A DNA stretch of 64,000 bases from NCBI RefSeq assembly GCF_002906575.1, contig NZ_CP026309.1:1550001-1614000 (forward strand). The letters are read 5' to 3'. Shown here in pieces: positions 62,705 to 64,000 of this stretch; position 1 is the stretch's first letter, and the number at the start of each line of letters is the position of its first letter. Position numbers and translations under genes: made by a program. The notes beneath the pieces were generated by a model that saw only the letters and a list, made by a program, of their open reading frames with translations, searched no databases and was not told the DNA's origin. This DNA comes from Salinigranum rubrum. Lineage in GTDB: Archaea > Halobacteriota > Halobacteria > Halobacteriales > Haloferacaceae.

Positions 62705-64000
62705 TGAGCGACGCGGCCGGCGAAGGAGCGCACGGGAGCAGCAGTTCGAGCATGGTCGAGTACGGCATCGACGACAAGCCCCCGCTCGGACAGTCGGTCC
62801 TCCTCGGCGTCCAGCACTGGCTGACGATGGTCGGGTCGACCATCGCCATCCCGCTCGTACTCGCGGGGGCAGTCGGCTTCGACCCCGCGAACACGGCCCA
62901 ACTCGTCGGGACGTTCTTCGTCGTCTCCGGCATCGCGACGCTGGCGCAGTCGACCATCGGAAACCGCTATCCCATCGTCCAGGGCGGGACGTTCTCGATG
63001 CTCGGCCCCGCGCTCGCCATCATCGGCGTCCTCGCGGCGAGCAACGCCTCACCGACGGTGATGATGCGTGAACTCCAGGGGGCGATAATCGTCGCCGGGG
63101 TCGCCGAGGTGTTCATCGGTTATCTCGGCATCTTCGGGCGGCTGAAGCGGTTCATCGGCCCGATCGTCATCGCCGTCGTCATCGCACTCATCGGCCTCGC
63201 GCTCATCAGCGTCCCACAGATCATCAGCGCCTCGCAGAACTGGTACCTCGCCGGGCTCACGCTCGTGCTCATCGTCCTGTTCTCACAGTACCTCGACAGC
63301 TACTCGCGGGTGTTCAAGCTCTTCCCCGTGCTGTTGGGTCTCGGCGGCGCGTATCTCCTGGCGGTCGCTCTCTCGGTGGCGGGCGTCGCCAACCTCGTCG
63401 ACCTGAGCGTGGTCGCGAACGCGCCGCTCGTCCGGCCCATCGTTCCCTTCCAGTGGGGGATGCCGCTGTTCACCGGCTCGTTCGTCGTCGGCATGTTCGC
63501 CGGCATGCTCGCCTCGGCCATCGAGAGCTTCGGCGACTACCACTCCGTCGCCCGGATGGCCGGTGCGGGCGCGCCCAACTCCCGCCGGGTCAACCACGGC
63601 CTCGGCATGGAGGGTCTCGGAAACATGTTCGCGGGCATCATGGGAACCGGTAACGGCTCCACCTCGTACACCGAGAACATCGGTGCCATCGGCATCACCG
63701 GCGTCGCCTCCCGATACGTCGTCCAGGTCGGTGCCGTCGTGATGATCGTCGTCGGCTACGTCGGCGCGTTCGGCGCGCTCGTGACGACCATCCCGAACCC
63801 CATCGTCGGCGGCCTGTTCCTGGCGATGTTCGCACAGATCGTCGGCGTCGGCCTCTCACAGCTCCAGCACGTGGACCTCAACCAGAACCGCAACGTGTTC
63901 GTCCTCGGCTTCGGGCTGTTCGCCGGCCTCTCCATCCCGCAGTACATCTCGAACGTCCAGAGCTCCGAGATGACGCTCGAAGCCGGGTTCTCGTCGGTGC
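62704..64000 (+). CDS. NCS2 nucleobase permease (xanthine/uracil), C-terminus beyond window
   Basis: About 432 residues are visible; the stop is outside the window. It begins MSDAAGEGAHGSSSS and then EYGIDDKPPLGQSVLLGVQHW, the NCS2 opening. Central motifs are YPIVQGGTFSMLG and FGDYHSVARMAGAGAPN, the GNGSTSYTENIGAIGITGVASR segment split around residue 320, and IPNPIVGGLF late. The likely cargo is a purine or uracil. It differs from the permease at 51340 (QNVG replaced by TENIG), so the two may serve different bases. Confidence 0.9.
   Translation, partial: MSDAAGEGAHGSSSSSMVEYGIDDKPPLGQSVLLGVQHWLTMVGSTIAIPLVLAGAVGFDPANTAQLVGTFFVVSGIATLAQSTIGNRYPIVQGGTFSMLGPALAIIGVLAASNASPTVMMRELQGAIIVAGVAEVFIGYLGIFGRLKRFIGPIVIAVVIALIGLALISVPQIISASQNWYLAGLTLVLIVLFSQYLDSYSRVFKLFPVLLGLGGAYLLAVALSVAGVANLVDLSVVANAPLVRPIVPFQWGMPLFTGSFVVGMFAGMLASAIESFGDYHSVARMAGAGAPNSRRVNHGLGMEGLGNMFAGIMGTGNGSTSYTENIGAIGITGVASRYVVQVGAVVMIVVGYVGAFGALVTTIPNPIVGGLFLAMFAQIVGVGLSQLQHVDLNQNRNVFVLGFGLFAGLSIPQYISNVQSSEMTLEAGFSSV

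Noticed and set aside
1-64000. rRNA, tRNA, insertion sequences, prophage or defence systems.
   Set aside because: I looked for transposase, integrase, restriction and Cas-like motifs and tRNA-like cloverleaf ends and saw none; a tRNA scan was not possible.

Overview
The window is from a halophilic archaeon (class Halobacteria). The evidence is the roughly 65-70% GC content with strongly D/E-rich proteins, many leaderless starts about 25-27 nt after a TATA-like box, Tat/lipobox signal peptides, HalX, archaellum and CheF genes, and haloarchaeal small proteins such as DUF1918. No rRNA, tRNA, CRISPR array or insertion sequence was seen.

Region 1 (1-20.05 kb) is the motility and taxis locus. It holds cheC (cut by the left edge), cheY, an uncharacterised gene, a winged-helix regulator, two tandem archaellins with near-identical 5' ends, a KaiC-like ATPase on the opposite strand, the archaellum machine arlCE-F-G-H-I-J, cheF, an iron-type alcohol dehydrogenase, then a reverse-strand operon cheB-cheA-cheR-cheF2, and cheW. 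Receptor signals pass through CheW/CheA to CheY-P; CheF links this to the motor (ArlCE/ArlH), CheB/CheR adapt receptors and CheC dephosphorylates CheY.

Region 2 (20.08-26.4 kb) has a large membrane protein, a membrane-anchored beta-propeller, a CcdA/TlpA/DsbA-like extracytoplasmic thiol-redox set, a [2Fe-2S] ferredoxin and dihydrofolate reductase. Region 3 (26.5-43.1 kb) is mixed: RNA-binding protein, MscS channel, a Tat-exported DyP-like / Sco1 / P19-like cluster that looks like metal handling, transporters, acyl-CoA synthetase, a HalX response regulator, an FeS-type photolyase and redox proteins. It also includes a 600 bp non-coding stretch with a 30 bp tandem repeat and an inverted repeat.

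Region 4 (43.15 kb to the end) is a catabolic region. A zinc alcohol dehydrogenase, an amidohydrolase and a DUF59 protein resemble the accessory genes of bacterial propane-type monooxygenases. These are followed by an IclR regulator, a cyclase-family hydrolase, cytosine deaminase (codA) and cytosine permease (codB), an NCS2 nucleobase permease, another zinc dehydrogenase, an MFS carrier, a CoA-transferase, a three-subunit molybdenum hydroxylase, a CocE-type hydrolase and a second NCS2 permease running off the right edge. Together they suggest uptake and breakdown of nucleobases or related N-heterocycles.

A recurring oddity affects annotation throughout. Ten genes (including arlH, the photolyase and the hydroxylase FAD subunit) are split by eleven single-base deletions. 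Every one lies in a short G/C run and every one is repaired by adding one G or C. This pattern points to consensus sequence error rather than to ten pseudogenes.
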